64,000 nt of DNA from Corynebacterium sp. (GTDB taxonomy: Bacteria; Actinomycetota; Actinomycetes; Mycobacteriales; Mycobacteriaceae), in assembly GCF_022712275.1 (NCBI RefSeq), contig NZ_JALAGU010000013.1, positions 1 through 64,000 of the forward strand, read 5' to 3'. Position numbers and translations under genes: made by a program. Of this stretch, positions 17,749 through 25,985 are shown in pieces (the first letter of the stretch is position 1; every line of letters begins with the position of its first letter). The notes beneath the pieces were generated by a model. That model worked only from the letters and a program-made list of their open reading frames with translations. It had not been told where the DNA came from and did no database searches.

Positions 17749-18018
17749 CGCGGACTCCTTGAAGGTTGTTCGTCTCAAGTCCGCGGGGACGCTCCCGTTG
17801 CCGGTCGCGCGGTACCACCCCGCTTGATCTCCCCCACCGTCGAATGTCGTGGGGAGTTCCGCTCATCGTGCGGCGTGACGTGCCGCGGTCCCGTCCGGTT
17901 CTACTGGGGACACGGGGCTCAACGCCCGGTGTCCGGTTCTTCCGGAGTGCTCCCCGGTGATGGCCGGATCAGTGCACGTGGTGGTCCCGCACGGCGGCGC
18001 AGGACCCACCAGGGGGTC
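17749..18018 (-). promoter_or_regulatory. Translational T-box leader of ileS
   Basis: On the minus strand the leader contains GGGTGGTACCGCG (plus 17808-17820), the conserved T-box that pairs with the tRNA acceptor end. Downstream, GCGGAC (just 3' of the T-box) is complementary to GTCCGC overlapping the ileS ribosome binding site and start region, enclosing AAGGAG. This gives a sequestrator instead of a terminator: no T-run hairpin exists. Upstream are several GC-rich stems, for example GGTGGGTCC with GGGACCACC. The layout matches actinobacterial ileS T-boxes that regulate translation. I could not place the ATC specifier codon with certainty. Confidence 0.85.
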
Positions 18019-18024
18019 AGTATA
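18019..18024 (-). promoter_or_regulatory. Probable -10 element of the ileS leader
   Basis: TATACT on the minus strand lies just downstream of the stop of the small membrane gene. A start about 7 bases later gives a leader of roughly 265 bases, covering the whole T-box. The -35 is not obvious. Confidence 0.4.
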
Positions 18025-18030
18025 GCCCCT

Positions 18031-18189
18031 CTACCGTCGTTTCAGTGCAACCAGGTCGACGACGAACAGCACGACGCCGACAGCAGCGACCCCCACACAC
18101 ACCCACGCCCACACCGCCGAACCCACGTACAGGGCCACCAGTAGTGCGATGAACCCGAGGAGGGACAGGATGAGGGAGAGGGCGAGCAT
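18031..18189 (-). CDS. Small two-span membrane protein (52 aa)
   Basis: A short gene starting ATG at 18189 and ending TAG at 18033-18031. The product begins MLALSLILSLLGFIALLVAL, then YVGSAVWAWV and a second hydrophobic stretch, and ends with a basic ALKRR. Two transmembrane helices with a short loop are expected. GGAG lies about 12 bases before the ATG. It starts 21 bases after the divIVA stop, so it is probably co-transcribed with divIVA. Small membrane proteins at this position between wag31 and ileS are usual in related actinobacteria, but the function is unknown. Confidence 0.7.
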   Translation of the reverse strand: MLALSLILSLLGFIALLVALYVGSAVWAWVCVGVAAVGVVLFVVDLVALKRR

Positions 18190-18210
18190 GGGGGTCAGTG
18201 ACTCCGGTTA

Positions 18211-19257
18211 CTACTTGTTGTTGCCGAAGTTGATGTTGTTCGCCGCGGGGGCGGCGGTGCTCCGGCTGTTGAGCTCCTCGAGCTGGGACTCGAGGAAGGT
18301 CTTCAGACGGGTACGGTACTCCCGCTCGTAGGTACGCAGTTCCTCGATGCGTCCCTCAAGGGTCGTCTGCTGCTTCTTGATGGTCGTCATGATCTCGGTG
18401 TGCTTGCGCTCAGCGTCCTGCTCCAGGGAAGTGGCCTTCTCCTGGGCGGCCCGGACCTGGGCCTCGGACTGGGCGGTCGCGTCGGCGAGGAGAGTGTCCG
18501 CCTTCTGGCGGGCGTCGCTGACCAGTGTGTCGGACTGCTGACGGGCATCGGCCAGGAGCTTGTCGGAGGTCTGCTTGGCATCGGCGAGCTGCTTCTCGGA
18601 CCGCTGCTTGGCATCGGCCAGCTGGGACTGAGAGGTGCTGTTGGCGGAGTCGAGGGTCTTGTCTGCCTCGGCACGCGCCTCGGAGAGCATGGACTGGGCC
18701 TCCTGCTTCGCATCCCCGGTGAGACGGTCGGCCATCTCCTGGGCCAGGGACAGGACGCGGGCGGCCTGCATGTGGGTCTCGGCGGAGGCGTTGCCGTCGC
18801 CGGCCGCGGCAGCGACCTGCTGGGCCGGGGCGGCCTTATCACCCTGCTCGGAGGCCTTCTGGGCATCCGCCGCAGCGCGCTCGGCCTTGGCTGCCCGCTC
18901 CTCGGCGGCCCGCGCAGCGGTCTGCGCGTTCTTGAGCTGGAGCTCCAGGTCCTTGACCCGGGCCTCGGCGCGGGAGCGGCCCTCTTCCGCGGACTGCGCA
19001 GCGGCGGTCGCACGGTTGAGTTCCTCCGGATCCGCGGCAGACGCGGCAGCAGCGGCTCCGGACACCTCGGCAGCGGGGGCTGCGGAGGCACCGGCTTCGA
19101 GCTGGGAGCGGAGCTCCTCCTTCTCGTCCTCGAGCTCGGCCAGCGTGTCCTCGACGAGGTCGAGGAACTGGTCGACCTCGTCCTCGTTGTAGCCACGCTT
19201 GCCGATCGGCGGCTTGCTGAAGGCCACGTTATGAACGTCAGCGGGAGTCAACGGCAT
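18211..19257 (-). CDS. divIVA: DivIVA/Wag31 polar growth scaffold
   Basis: Cytoplasmic coiled-coil protein that marks cell poles and recruits the elongation machinery in corynebacteria. The 348 residues begin MPLTPADVHNVAFSKPPIGK, the lipid-binding N-terminal domain, ending near residue 65. A low-complexity Ala/Glu region follows, then a long coiled coil with about five 11-residue units of the form QLADAKQRSEK near 205-275. The C-terminus FGNNK is short and polar. The ATG start is unambiguous. It has its own AT-rich upstream region (about 19300-19400) and is isolated from yggT by a terminator. Confidence 0.95.
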   Translation of the reverse strand: MPLTPADVHNVAFSKPPIGKRGYNEDEVDQFLDLVEDTLAELEDEKEELRSQLEAGASAAPAAEVSGAAAAASAADPEELNRATAAAQSAEEGRSRAEARVKDLELQLKNAQTAARAAEERAAKAERAAADAQKASEQGDKAAPAQQVAAAAGDGNASAETHMQAARVLSLAQEMADRLTGDAKQEAQSMLSEARAEADKTLDSANSTSQSQLADAKQRSEKQLADAKQTSDKLLADARQQSDTLVSDARQKADTLLADATAQSEAQVRAAQEKATSLEQDAERKHTEIMTTIKKQQTTLEGRIEELRTYEREYRTRLKTFLESQLEELNSRSTAAPAANNINFGNNK

Positions 19258-19427
19258 CGGTAGTTCCCTTCACAGTCGGTGTATCAGGTTCAGATCCTAG
19301 CAGGCACCGCAGACGAGAGTCTGAAGTTCAACCTCAAGTGCAATCTAACAGCAAAGTTATACAGCAACTTCAACCCCACTAGCAACAGAAGCCCCGTAAT
19401 GATCCACCGGAACCCCCGGAAAATGAA
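19258..19427 (-). promoter_or_regulatory. AT-rich promoter region of divIVA
   Basis: The stretch between the yggT terminator and the divIVA start is the most AT-rich part of this cluster (about 19310-19400). It contains a candidate -10 (tagatt or tataac on the minus strand) and repeated gttgaa/ttcaac words that may be a protein site. I cannot settle the exact start of transcription. Confidence 0.4.
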
Positions 19428-19476
19428 GAAGCCGCCGTCTCACCCGGACCCACATTCCAGGGAAGACGACGGCTTC
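19428..19476 (-). terminator. Intrinsic terminator after sepF-yggT
   Basis: A 13-bp stem forms between 19428-19440 (gaagccgccgtct) and 19464-19476, with one G-U pair when read on the minus strand. The minus transcript then runs into CTTCTTCATTTTCC, a T-rich tail. It separates yggT from divIVA. Confidence 0.7.
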
Positions 19477-19581
19477 GGTCACTACACACGACATCTCCGT
19501 GGACTCAGGGCCACGAAGACGATTCCAGTGTAGCGGCCCCGCGAACGGGACACAACGGATATTGCGATATTGGTTTCTCGG

Positions 19582-19881
19582 TCACGCCATGCCGTTGGCG
19601 ACGGTGATGAGAATCGTGACGAGAATCGACAGTCCGAAGAAAAGCACCAGGATCGAGACATCCAGCGCCACTCCCCCGAACCGGATCGGCGGAATGAGCC
19701 TCCGCAGCGGCTTCACGGCGACATCCGTGAGTACGAACATCGGTTCTGCGACCAGCGCAAACCCGCGTGACGGGGACCACCGGCGGGAGAAGGACCGGAT
19801 CATCTCGACGATCACCCTGCCCAACAGGATGAACCAGTAGACGCGCAGGACAAGAGCGATGATGTAGAGCGCAGTTGCCAC
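19582..19881 (-). CDS. YggT family membrane protein
   Basis: A 99-residue protein with two transmembrane regions (about 3-20 and 73-95). The segment RVIVEMIRSFSRRWSPSRGF followed by PMFVLTDVAVKPLRRLIPP and the hydrophobic tail is the YggT signature. In Gram-positives the gene regularly lies between sepF and divIVA, as here. Its exact role is unsettled; membrane organisation or osmotic protection have been proposed for relatives. It starts 6 bases after the sepF stop. Confidence 0.88.
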   Translation of the reverse strand: MATALYIIALVLRVYWFILLGRVIVEMIRSFSRRWSPSRGFALVAEPMFVLTDVAVKPLRRLIPPIRFGGVALDVSILVLFFGLSILVTILITVANGMA

Positions 19882-19887
19882 AGTCGG

Positions 19888-20484
19888 TTACCGCTCCCCG
19901 GAAAGCCGGGACTCGAGGGTGTCCCTCTGGTCCAGGTTCAGTCGGATGCCTTCGGGCAGCAGGGCGAAGTTCCGGGAACCTCCGATCTTCTCGACCTTGC
20001 CGTCGAGGCCGGCGGCCAGCCCGCCGACGTAGGCGAGGAACTGCAGCCCCTCGGCCTTGTCGAGGTCACTGAGGTTGAACCCGACGATGTCGCCACGGCG
20101 GTACTCCGGGGTGACCTTGTTGACGTCGCGGTACTCACGGACCTCGACGATGACGAGCTCCGGGGTACGCGCCGGAACCACGGCAGGCTCGGCGACCGCC
20201 GGCCGACCGGGTACACGGTCACCGAGGGCGGCGCCGGGGCGTGCGCTCTCCGGACGGCCGTACCGGCTGTGCTCCCGGGTGGGGGCCGGATCGGCGTGTC
20301 GACCCGACGGGGCACCGTAATGGTCCTCGTGCACCGGACGGCGCTCCTCACGACGGTCGTCGTCCCGGAAGTCGTCCCGGAAGTCGTCCTGGAAGTCGTC
20401 CCGGGGGTAGTCCCGGTCGTCGAAGCTGTCGATAGCACCGAAACCGAAGAAGCCCTTGGTCTTCTCGATGAATCCCTCTGCCAT
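19888..20484 (-). CDS. sepF: SepF, FtsZ-binding division protein
   Basis: Cytoplasmic protein that tethers FtsZ to the membrane. Of 198 residues, the first dozen (AEGFIEKTKGFFGFG) form the amphipathic membrane-targeting helix. An Asp/Arg-rich linker follows with four near-identical units (DDFRDDFR), encoded by 12-bp DNA repeats at 20359-20404. The conserved SepF/DUF552 core near 108-195 includes VREYRDVNKVTPEYRRGDIV and FLAYVGGLAAGLDG. I prefer the ATG at 20484; a GTG four codons upstream is possible. In corynebacteria, which lack FtsA, SepF is the likely main FtsZ anchor. Confidence 0.93.
   Translation of the reverse strand: MAEGFIEKTKGFFGFGAIDSFDDRDYPRDDFQDDFRDDFRDDDRREERRPVHEDHYGAPSGRHADPAPTREHSRYGRPESARPGAALGDRVPGRPAVAEPAVVPARTPELVIVEVREYRDVNKVTPEYRRGDIVGFNLSDLDKAEGLQFLAYVGGLAAGLDGKVEKIGGSRNFALLPEGIRLNLDQRDTLESRLSGER
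20359..20404. repeat. 12-bp tandem repeat inside sepF
   Basis: Nearly four copies of gtcgtcccggaa, one with a c-to-t change, encode the Asp-Asp-Phe-Arg/Gln linker of SepF. The unit is a multiple of three, so copy changes would keep the frame. Confidence 0.8.
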
Positions 20485-20535
20485 GGTCTCTCTCACTTTC
20501 GTCGCTCGTCGTTCTCTGGTCCAAAGGTACCGGTG

Positions 20536-21273
20536 TCAGGGCATCCAGACCACTGAAGCCTGCCGGCCCGTGGTGCCTTCTCTCCGGTAGGAGAAGAAGT
20601 TCTCCTCTGCCACCGTGCTGCGCGGATCAGCGTCAATGGACCTGACACCGAGCCCCAGCAACTGCCGGGTGATCCCGGCCCTGATGTCGAGACCCGGGGT
20701 GCCCACCCTGGTGGTGGTCCGGGACCCGGGGAGACGGGACTCCACATCGGCCGCCATGGCCTCGGGAACCTCGTAGTCCTCCCCTGCCGCCGCTGCACCG
20801 AGCAGAGCGTGGATCCGGGCCGGGGATGCACCGAGTTCCACCATCGCATCGACAGCCTTCGGGACGATGCCGTTGCGGGCACCGGTCCGACCGGCGTGCA
20901 CCGCGGCGACCACACCCGCCTCCTCATCGGAGAGCAGGACAGGCACACAGTCGGCGGTGAGGACGACCAGTGCCACACCTGGCAACGTGGTGACCAGCGC
21001 ATCAGTCACCTCCACCGGGTTACCGTGGAGACTGTCGAGCAGCTCAGCGGTGACCTCCGTGACGTTCGGCGAATGGATCTGCTCCATGTAGACCATCTGC
21101 TCGGCCGGGAGCTCCAGCAGGGACGCCAGACGGGCCCGGTTGGCGGCGACGGCGGCCGGGTCGTCCCCGACATGGTCACCGAGATTGAAACTGCCGTAGA
21201 CGCCGTCGGAGACACCGCCGTTGCGGTCGGTGACGACCTTACGGACCTTCCGGTCCCTGCGGTCGTCTCCCAC
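20536..21273 (-). CDS. YfiH/LACC1 family (PgeF-like polyphenol oxidase fold) protein
   Basis: A 245-residue member of the YfiH family. Signature pieces are VTDRNGGVSDGVYGSFNLGDHVGD, VYMEQIHSPNV, LTADCVPVLL and AAVHAGRTGARNGI, which hold the family's metal-binding His and Cys residues. E. coli PgeF edits peptidoglycan precursors, removing L-Ser from UDP-MurNAc, and other members act on purine nucleosides. The position directly after ftsZ in the dcw cluster fits a cell-wall quality role, but that is inference. I use the GTG at 21273, four bases after the ftsZ stop; an ATG at 21306 overlapping ftsZ is an alternative. Confidence 0.85.
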   Translation of the reverse strand: MGDDRRDRKVRKVVTDRNGGVSDGVYGSFNLGDHVGDDPAAVAANRARLASLLELPAEQMVYMEQIHSPNVTEVTAELLDSLHGNPVEVTDALVTTLPGVALVVLTADCVPVLLSDEEAGVVAAVHAGRTGARNGIVPKAVDAMVELGASPARIHALLGAAAAGEDYEVPEAMAADVESRLPGSRTTTRVGTPGLDIRAGITRQLLGLGVRSIDADPRSTVAEENFFSYRREGTTGRQASVVWMP

Positions 21274-21277
21274 GGAC

Positions 21278-22537
21278 TCAGAAGAAGTCGGGGAGATCAA
21301 GGTCATCCTCCGCTTCCTCGCGGCGGCGGGAGCCCCGGCCGTTGCGGGCCGCGTCCTCGTGCGGAGTGAACAGACCGTCATTCTCCCGCTGCTGACGCGA
21401 CTGGGCCGCAGCACGCTGGGAGCGGTCCGGGGCGGCGTCCTGGCCGAAGATCCCCTGACGGGACTCAGGTCCGCGGGTCTCGCGGGCCACAGCCGGCGCC
21501 GGGGACTGGTCGGGCTGCTCGGCGGCCTGCACCGGATCCACCGGCTCCGGTGCGCGGTGCTGACCGCGGCTCGGCAGGGCGTTGACGTTGGCGGAGTCGT
21601 CGAAACCGGTGGCGATGACGGTCACGCGGACCTCGTCACCCAGTGAATCGTCGACGATGGTGCCGAAGATGATGTTGGCGTCCTCGTCGGCGAGTTCCTC
21701 GACCAGGGACGCGGCTTCGTTGACCTCGAACAGGCCGAGATCGCCGCCACCGGCGAAGGACAGCAGCACGCCGGTCGCCCCCTCCATGGTGGACTCCAGC
21801 AGAGGGGAGTTGATCGCCGCCTGGGCAGCCTCCTTGGCACGGTTGTCGCCACGGGCGACACCGACACCCATGAGGGCGGAGCCGGCGTCCGTCATGACGG
21901 AGCGGACATCGGCGAAGTCGACGTTGATCATGCCCGGGGTGGTGATGAGCTTGGTGATGCCCTCGACACCGGAGTGCAGGACCTCGTCTGCCAGGCGGAA
22001 GGCCTCCATGAGCTGCAGTGCCGGATCACTGTTCTTCAGCAGGCTGTCATTCGGGATGACGATGAGGGTGTCACAGACGTCCTTGAGGGCGTCGATGCCC
22101 TCCAGGGCCTGCTTCGCACGCTTGCGACCTTCGAAGCCGAAAGGGCGGGTGACGATACCGACCGTCAGCGCGCCCTGCTTCTTGGCGATCTGCGCGACCA
22201 CGGGAGCAGCGCCCGTACCGGTTCCTCCGCCCTCGCCACAGGTCACGAAGACCATGTCGGAGCCCTCGAGCATCTCCTCGATCTGGTCCCGACTGTCCTC
22301 GGCCGCGGCACGGCCGACCTCAGGGTTGGCGCCGGCACCGAGACCGCGGGTCTTCTCCCGGCCGATGTCGAGCTTGGAGTCCGCGTCGGTGAACATCAGC
22401 GCCTGTGCGTCAGTGTTGATCGCCACGAACTCCACCCCCTGAAGGTTCGCCTCGATCATCCGGTTGACGGCGTTCACTCCGCCGCCACCCACACCGACCA
22501 CGGTGATCTTGGCGATGTGGTTGTCAAAGTCGCTCAT
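21278..22537 (-). CDS. ftsZ: Cell division GTPase FtsZ
   Basis: Tubulin homologue that assembles the Z ring. The 419 residues include GVGGGGVNAVNRM near 15-27, the GTP-binding tubulin signature GEGGGTGTG near 101-109 and the T7-loop/GTPase region NVDFADV near 205. A variable acidic/glutamine-rich linker (about 315-405) leads to the C-terminal peptide DDLDLPDFF, the docking site for SepF and FtsW. The ATG is certain. It has its own 146-base upstream region with a palindrome, so it is likely transcribed separately from ftsQ. Confidence 0.98.
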   Translation of the reverse strand: MSDFDNHIAKITVVGVGGGGVNAVNRMIEANLQGVEFVAINTDAQALMFTDADSKLDIGREKTRGLGAGANPEVGRAAAEDSRDQIEEMLEGSDMVFVTCGEGGGTGTGAAPVVAQIAKKQGALTVGIVTRPFGFEGRKRAKQALEGIDALKDVCDTLIVIPNDSLLKNSDPALQLMEAFRLADEVLHSGVEGITKLITTPGMINVDFADVRSVMTDAGSALMGVGVARGDNRAKEAAQAAINSPLLESTMEGATGVLLSFAGGGDLGLFEVNEAASLVEELADEDANIIFGTIVDDSLGDEVRVTVIATGFDDSANVNALPSRGQHRAPEPVDPVQAAEQPDQSPAPAVARETRGPESRQGIFGQDAAPDRSQRAAAQSRQQRENDGLFTPHEDAARNGRGSRRREEAEDDLDLPDFF

Positions 22538-22648
22538 GTTGCGTGTTCTCCCTGTGCTGATCTGCTGCTGTTCAGGCCCTCGCTCGTGGAACCCATCTTG
22601 AGGGACACGGCGCAGAATTGCCGGAACATTTTCTGTGGCGTGTCGTAT

Positions 22649-22669
22649 CCCTCAACTCAAGGTTGAGGG
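22649..22669. repeat. 8-bp inverted repeat between ftsQ and ftsZ
   Basis: ccctcaac and gttgaggg flank a 5-base loop, 15 bases after the ftsQ stop and about 110 bases before ftsZ. It could be a regulator site for the ftsZ promoter or a weak attenuator. There is no T-run. Confidence 0.4.
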
Positions 22670-22683
22670 TTGCGGGACTTTTC

Positions 22684-23379
22684 TCAGTCCCGGACGGCCG
22701 GCTGTGCCGGATTCGAGACATTCCACCGTGCACCCTCGCGGGTGAGCACGATGCGCGTCGCCTCCGCCTTCTCGTCGGCTCGGTCGGAGGTCCCCCAGAA
22801 GATCTCCCGGTCGTCACCGAACTTGAGCGTGACGCTGTCGGACGCGGGGGCGTCGACCTCGGTGACCCCTGCCCGGAACTCCGGGTCCATCTCGTCCAGG
22901 GCGCGGAGGACCTCCGCGGCGGCGGTGACCGCGTCCTGGTCGGTGGACGAGACCCGCATCGGGGTCGCACCCTCGGGCCGGACATCACGGAGGAACTGGT
23001 GTCCTCCGGTGTCGACGGCGACAGGCGTGCCACCGTCATCGAGGACACCGACTGCGGTGTGCTCGGTGACGGTGATCTTCACCGTCGACGGCCAGGACCG
23101 CGAGACCGTGACCGTGTCCACCCAGGGCAGCGAGGAGACCGCCGAGGCGGCCGAACCGGTGTCGATTCCGGCCATCCGGTCACCGTCGTCGATGCCCGAG
23201 GCGTCCTGCACTGACGCGGCGTCCTGGTTGACGGTGCCGTCGATCTGTACCTTCTTGACGGTCAGCAGCTGACTGACGAGCACGAGGCCGATGACCACGA
23301 CGACGACCGCCGCCACGGTGGGCAGCAGCCAGCGCGGACGCGACTTCCGGTTCCTGTCCTTCCGGCTCTTCCGGGCCAC
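22684..23379 (-). CDS. ftsQ: Divisome protein FtsQ (POTRA domain)
   Basis: Single-pass membrane protein of the FtsQ-FtsL-FtsB divisome complex. The 231 residues have a basic cytoplasmic start (MARKSRKDRNRKSRPR), a transmembrane span near 17-40, a POTRA domain beginning VKKVQIDGT near 41, and the FtsQ beta domain with PWVDTVTVSRSWPSTVKITV near 83-102 and the E-H-T-A-V strand. The GTG start lies five bases after the murC stop. The first part is the only cytosolic piece; most of the protein is outside the membrane. Confidence 0.92.
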   Translation of the reverse strand: MARKSRKDRNRKSRPRWLLPTVAAVVVVVIGLVLVSQLLTVKKVQIDGTVNQDAASVQDASGIDDGDRMAGIDTGSAASAVSSLPWVDTVTVSRSWPSTVKITVTEHTAVGVLDDGGTPVAVDTGGHQFLRDVRPEGATPMRVSSTDQDAVTAAAEVLRALDEMDPEFRAGVTEVDAPASDSVTLKFGDDREIFWGTSDRADEKAEATRIVLTREGARWNVSNPAQPAVRD

Positions 23380-23384
23380 GGGGA

Positions 23385-24869
23385 TCAGGCCTCCCCGCCC
23401 AGTCGCCGCAGAATCTCGTCGGCGAGCATCGTGACCGTGCCCGCACCGACGGTGAGCACGACATCACCGGGGTGGGCGACCTCGGCCACCCGTTCCGGAA
23501 CATCGCTGAAACGCTCCTCGTAGACCACCGGTACCGTCATGCGGTCGGTGATGATCCGGGAGGTCACACCCTCAACCGGGTCCTCGCGGGCACCGTAGAT
23601 GTCTAGCACCACAGCGGTGTCCGCCAGGGACAGGGCCGCGGCGAACTCCTCGGCGAAGGTGATGGTGCGGGAGTAGAGGTGCGGCTGGAAGACCGCGATG
23701 ACACGGCCCTCGGCCCCCTCCGCGGCGGCGCGGGCGGCGACCTTGTCGCGGGCGGCCGAGAGCACGGCCCGGACCTCGGTCGGGTGGTGGGCGTAGTCGT
23801 CGTAGACCTCGACACCCCCCGCGGTGCCGTGGTACTCGAAGCGACGGCGGACACCGTCGAAGGCGGCGACACCGTCGATCACCTCGTCGAGGTCGGACCC
23901 GACCAGTTCCCCGGCCAGCACGGCAGCGGTGGCGTTGAGGAGCATGTGGCGGCCAGGGGTGCGCACGGTGACGGTACGGACCGTGTCGGACTCCGGGAAC
24001 CGGACGGTGGCCTGCGAACCACCGTAGACGGTCGTTCCGGCGTCCACGACCACCGCGCCGACCGGCACCGTCGGGTGGGCCTCGAAGGCGGCTGCGGTGC
24101 CGTAGCCCAGCACCCGTGCCCCCTCGGCCAGCTCGACCTCGCCGGCGACGACGCGCTCGGCGAGTTCCGCTGCGCCCGGGTCGTCGACACAGGTCACGAG
24201 GTAACCGTCGGGGACAACGCGCCCGGCGAAGGCGCCGAAGACCTCGTGGTAGGCCTCCTCGGTGCCGTAGAAGTCCAGGTGGTCGGCCTCGATGTTGGTG
24301 ACCACCGCGACGGTCGGCGAGTAGGACAGGAAGGATCCGTCGGACTCGTCGGCCTCGGCGACGAAGACGTCACCGGTGCCGTGGTGGGCGTTGGTGCCGG
24401 CCCGGTTGAGCTGGCCGCCGATGGCGAAGGACGGGTCCATACCCGCGGCCTGCAGTCCCACCACGGCCATGGAGGTCGTCGATGTCTTGCCGTGCGTGCC
24501 CGAGACCAGGACCGCACGACGGTCCGCCATGAGCAGTGCCAGCAGGTCACTGCGGCGCAGCAGCGGGATCCCCCGCTCCGTGGCGGTGACGAGCTCAGGG
24601 TTGTCGTGCGGGATGGCGGCGAAGGAGATGACGACGGCGTCCGGCAGTTCTCCCCCGGAGGTGAGGTTCGCGGCGTCGTGGCCGACGGAGATCCGCGCAC
24701 CGGCGGCGCGCAGCGCGAGGACGACCCGGGACTCCTTCATGTCGGAACCGCTCACGGCGATGCCGTGGTCGAGCAGGATACGGGCGATACCGGACATACC
24801 GGAGCCGCCGATACCGACCATGTGCACCCGGTGCAGCTGGTCGATGGAAGTGATGGGATTCGCGTTCAT
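23385..24869 (-). CDS. murC: UDP-N-acetylmuramate--L-alanine ligase
   Basis: Adds L-alanine to UDP-MurNAc, the first amino acid of the stem peptide, using ATP. The 494 residues show the N-terminal nucleotide-sugar-binding loop GIGGSGMSGIA near 19-29, the P-loop SGTHGKTSTTS near 123-133, EADESDGSFL and the ligase motif near NIEADHLDFYG, plus YDDYAHHPTEV in the central-C-terminal domain. It starts ATG three bases after the murG stop. It is placed in the usual dcw order between murG and ftsQ. Confidence 0.97.
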   Translation of the reverse strand: MNANPITSIDQLHRVHMVGIGGSGMSGIARILLDHGIAVSGSDMKESRVVLALRAAGARISVGHDAANLTSGGELPDAVVISFAAIPHDNPELVTATERGIPLLRRSDLLALLMADRRAVLVSGTHGKTSTTSMAVVGLQAAGMDPSFAIGGQLNRAGTNAHHGTGDVFVAEADESDGSFLSYSPTVAVVTNIEADHLDFYGTEEAYHEVFGAFAGRVVPDGYLVTCVDDPGAAELAERVVAGEVELAEGARVLGYGTAAAFEAHPTVPVGAVVVDAGTTVYGGSQATVRFPESDTVRTVTVRTPGRHMLLNATAAVLAGELVGSDLDEVIDGVAAFDGVRRRFEYHGTAGGVEVYDDYAHHPTEVRAVLSAARDKVAARAAAEGAEGRVIAVFQPHLYSRTITFAEEFAAALSLADTAVVLDIYGAREDPVEGVTSRIITDRMTVPVVYEERFSDVPERVAEVAHPGDVVLTVGAGTVTMLADEILRRLGGEA

Positions 24870-24872
24870 GGT

Positions 24873-25985
24873 CTACTTCCTGCGTGCAGTCTCGATGACG
24901 ACGGTGGCGATACGGTCGGCGGCGTCCCGGTGCCCGGCGCCGCGGGCGGCCTCACCGGCGGCAGCGAGGCGTTCGGCGTCACGCAGCAGCGGGACGATCT
25001 CGCGGGCGACCCGGCCGGGGTCGAGCTCGGCGTCCTTGACGATGACGCCGCCGCCCGCGTCCACGACCGGACGGGCGTTGAGTTCCTGCTCCCCGTTGCC
25101 GTGCGGCAGCGGCACGTACACCGCCGGCAGACCACACGAGGAGATCTCGGCGACGGTCATTGCACCCGACCGGCAGAGCACCATGTCCGCCGCGGCCAGG
25201 GCGAGGTCCATCCGGTCGATGTAGGGTACGGCCACATAGGCCGGGGCACCGTCGACCTGTTCGACGTGGATGCTGTTCTTGCTACCGTAGGCGTGGAGGA
25301 CACCGATACCGGCGTCCCCGAGCGTGCGGGCGGCACCACTGACGGCGTCGTTGATGGACGCCGCACCCTGGCTTCCACCGGTGACCAGCAGCACCGGCGA
25401 ATCAGGGTCGAGGCCGAAGAACTCGCGGGCCTCGGCACGCAGTGCGGCGCGGTCGAGCTCCAGCAGTGACTGCCGTACCGGAATGCCGACGACCTCGGCA
25501 CCCTTGAGTCCCGAGCCTTCCACGGCCTCGAGGACCCGGGCGCCGAGCCTGGCACCGAGCCGGTTGGCCATGCCGGTGCGGGCGTTCGCCTCATGGACGA
25601 CAGTGGGGACCTTCGCCCATTTCGCGGCAAGGTAGGCCGGTCCGGAGACATAGCCGCCGAAACCGACGACGACATCGGCGTCCAGGTCATTGAGGGTACG
25701 TCTGGTCCGGTTCAGCGCACCGACGAGCCGGAAGGGGAAAGTGACGAGGTCTTTGTTGATCTTGCGGGGCACCGGGACCGCCGGGATCAGGGAGAGGGTC
25801 ACTCCCCGCTCCGGAACGAGCCGGGTCTCGAGTCCGCGTTCCGTGCCCAGCGCGGTCACCCGGATACCGGGCTGTGCCTTGCGCAGTGCCTCGGCGACGG
25901 CGAGTGCCGGCTCGATGTGTCCGGCCGTCCCTCCACCTGCGAGAACAACGGACAGGGGTCGGGCGGACTGGGATGGATCATTCAC
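24873..25985 (-). CDS. murG: UDP-GlcNAc:lipid I N-acetylglucosaminyltransferase
   Basis: Peripheral membrane GT28 enzyme that adds GlcNAc to lipid I to form lipid II. The 370 residues contain GGGTAGHIEPALAVAEAL near 17-34, the HEANARTGMANR segment and the second nucleotide-binding part LVTGGSQGAASIN and VLCRSGAMTVAEI near 270. The GTG start overlaps the ftsW stop (GTGA), so the two genes are coupled. FtsW-MurG adjacency fits delivery of lipid II to the septal polymerase. Confidence 0.96.
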   Translation of the reverse strand: MNDPSQSARPLSVVLAGGGTAGHIEPALAVAEALRKAQPGIRVTALGTERGLETRLVPERGVTLSLIPAVPVPRKINKDLVTFPFRLVGALNRTRRTLNDLDADVVVGFGGYVSGPAYLAAKWAKVPTVVHEANARTGMANRLGARLGARVLEAVEGSGLKGAEVVGIPVRQSLLELDRAALRAEAREFFGLDPDSPVLLVTGGSQGAASINDAVSGAARTLGDAGIGVLHAYGSKNSIHVEQVDGAPAYVAVPYIDRMDLALAAADMVLCRSGAMTVAEISSCGLPAVYVPLPHGNGEQELNARPVVDAGGGVIVKDAELDPGRVAREIVPLLRDAERLAAAGEAARGAGHRDAADRIATVVIETARRK

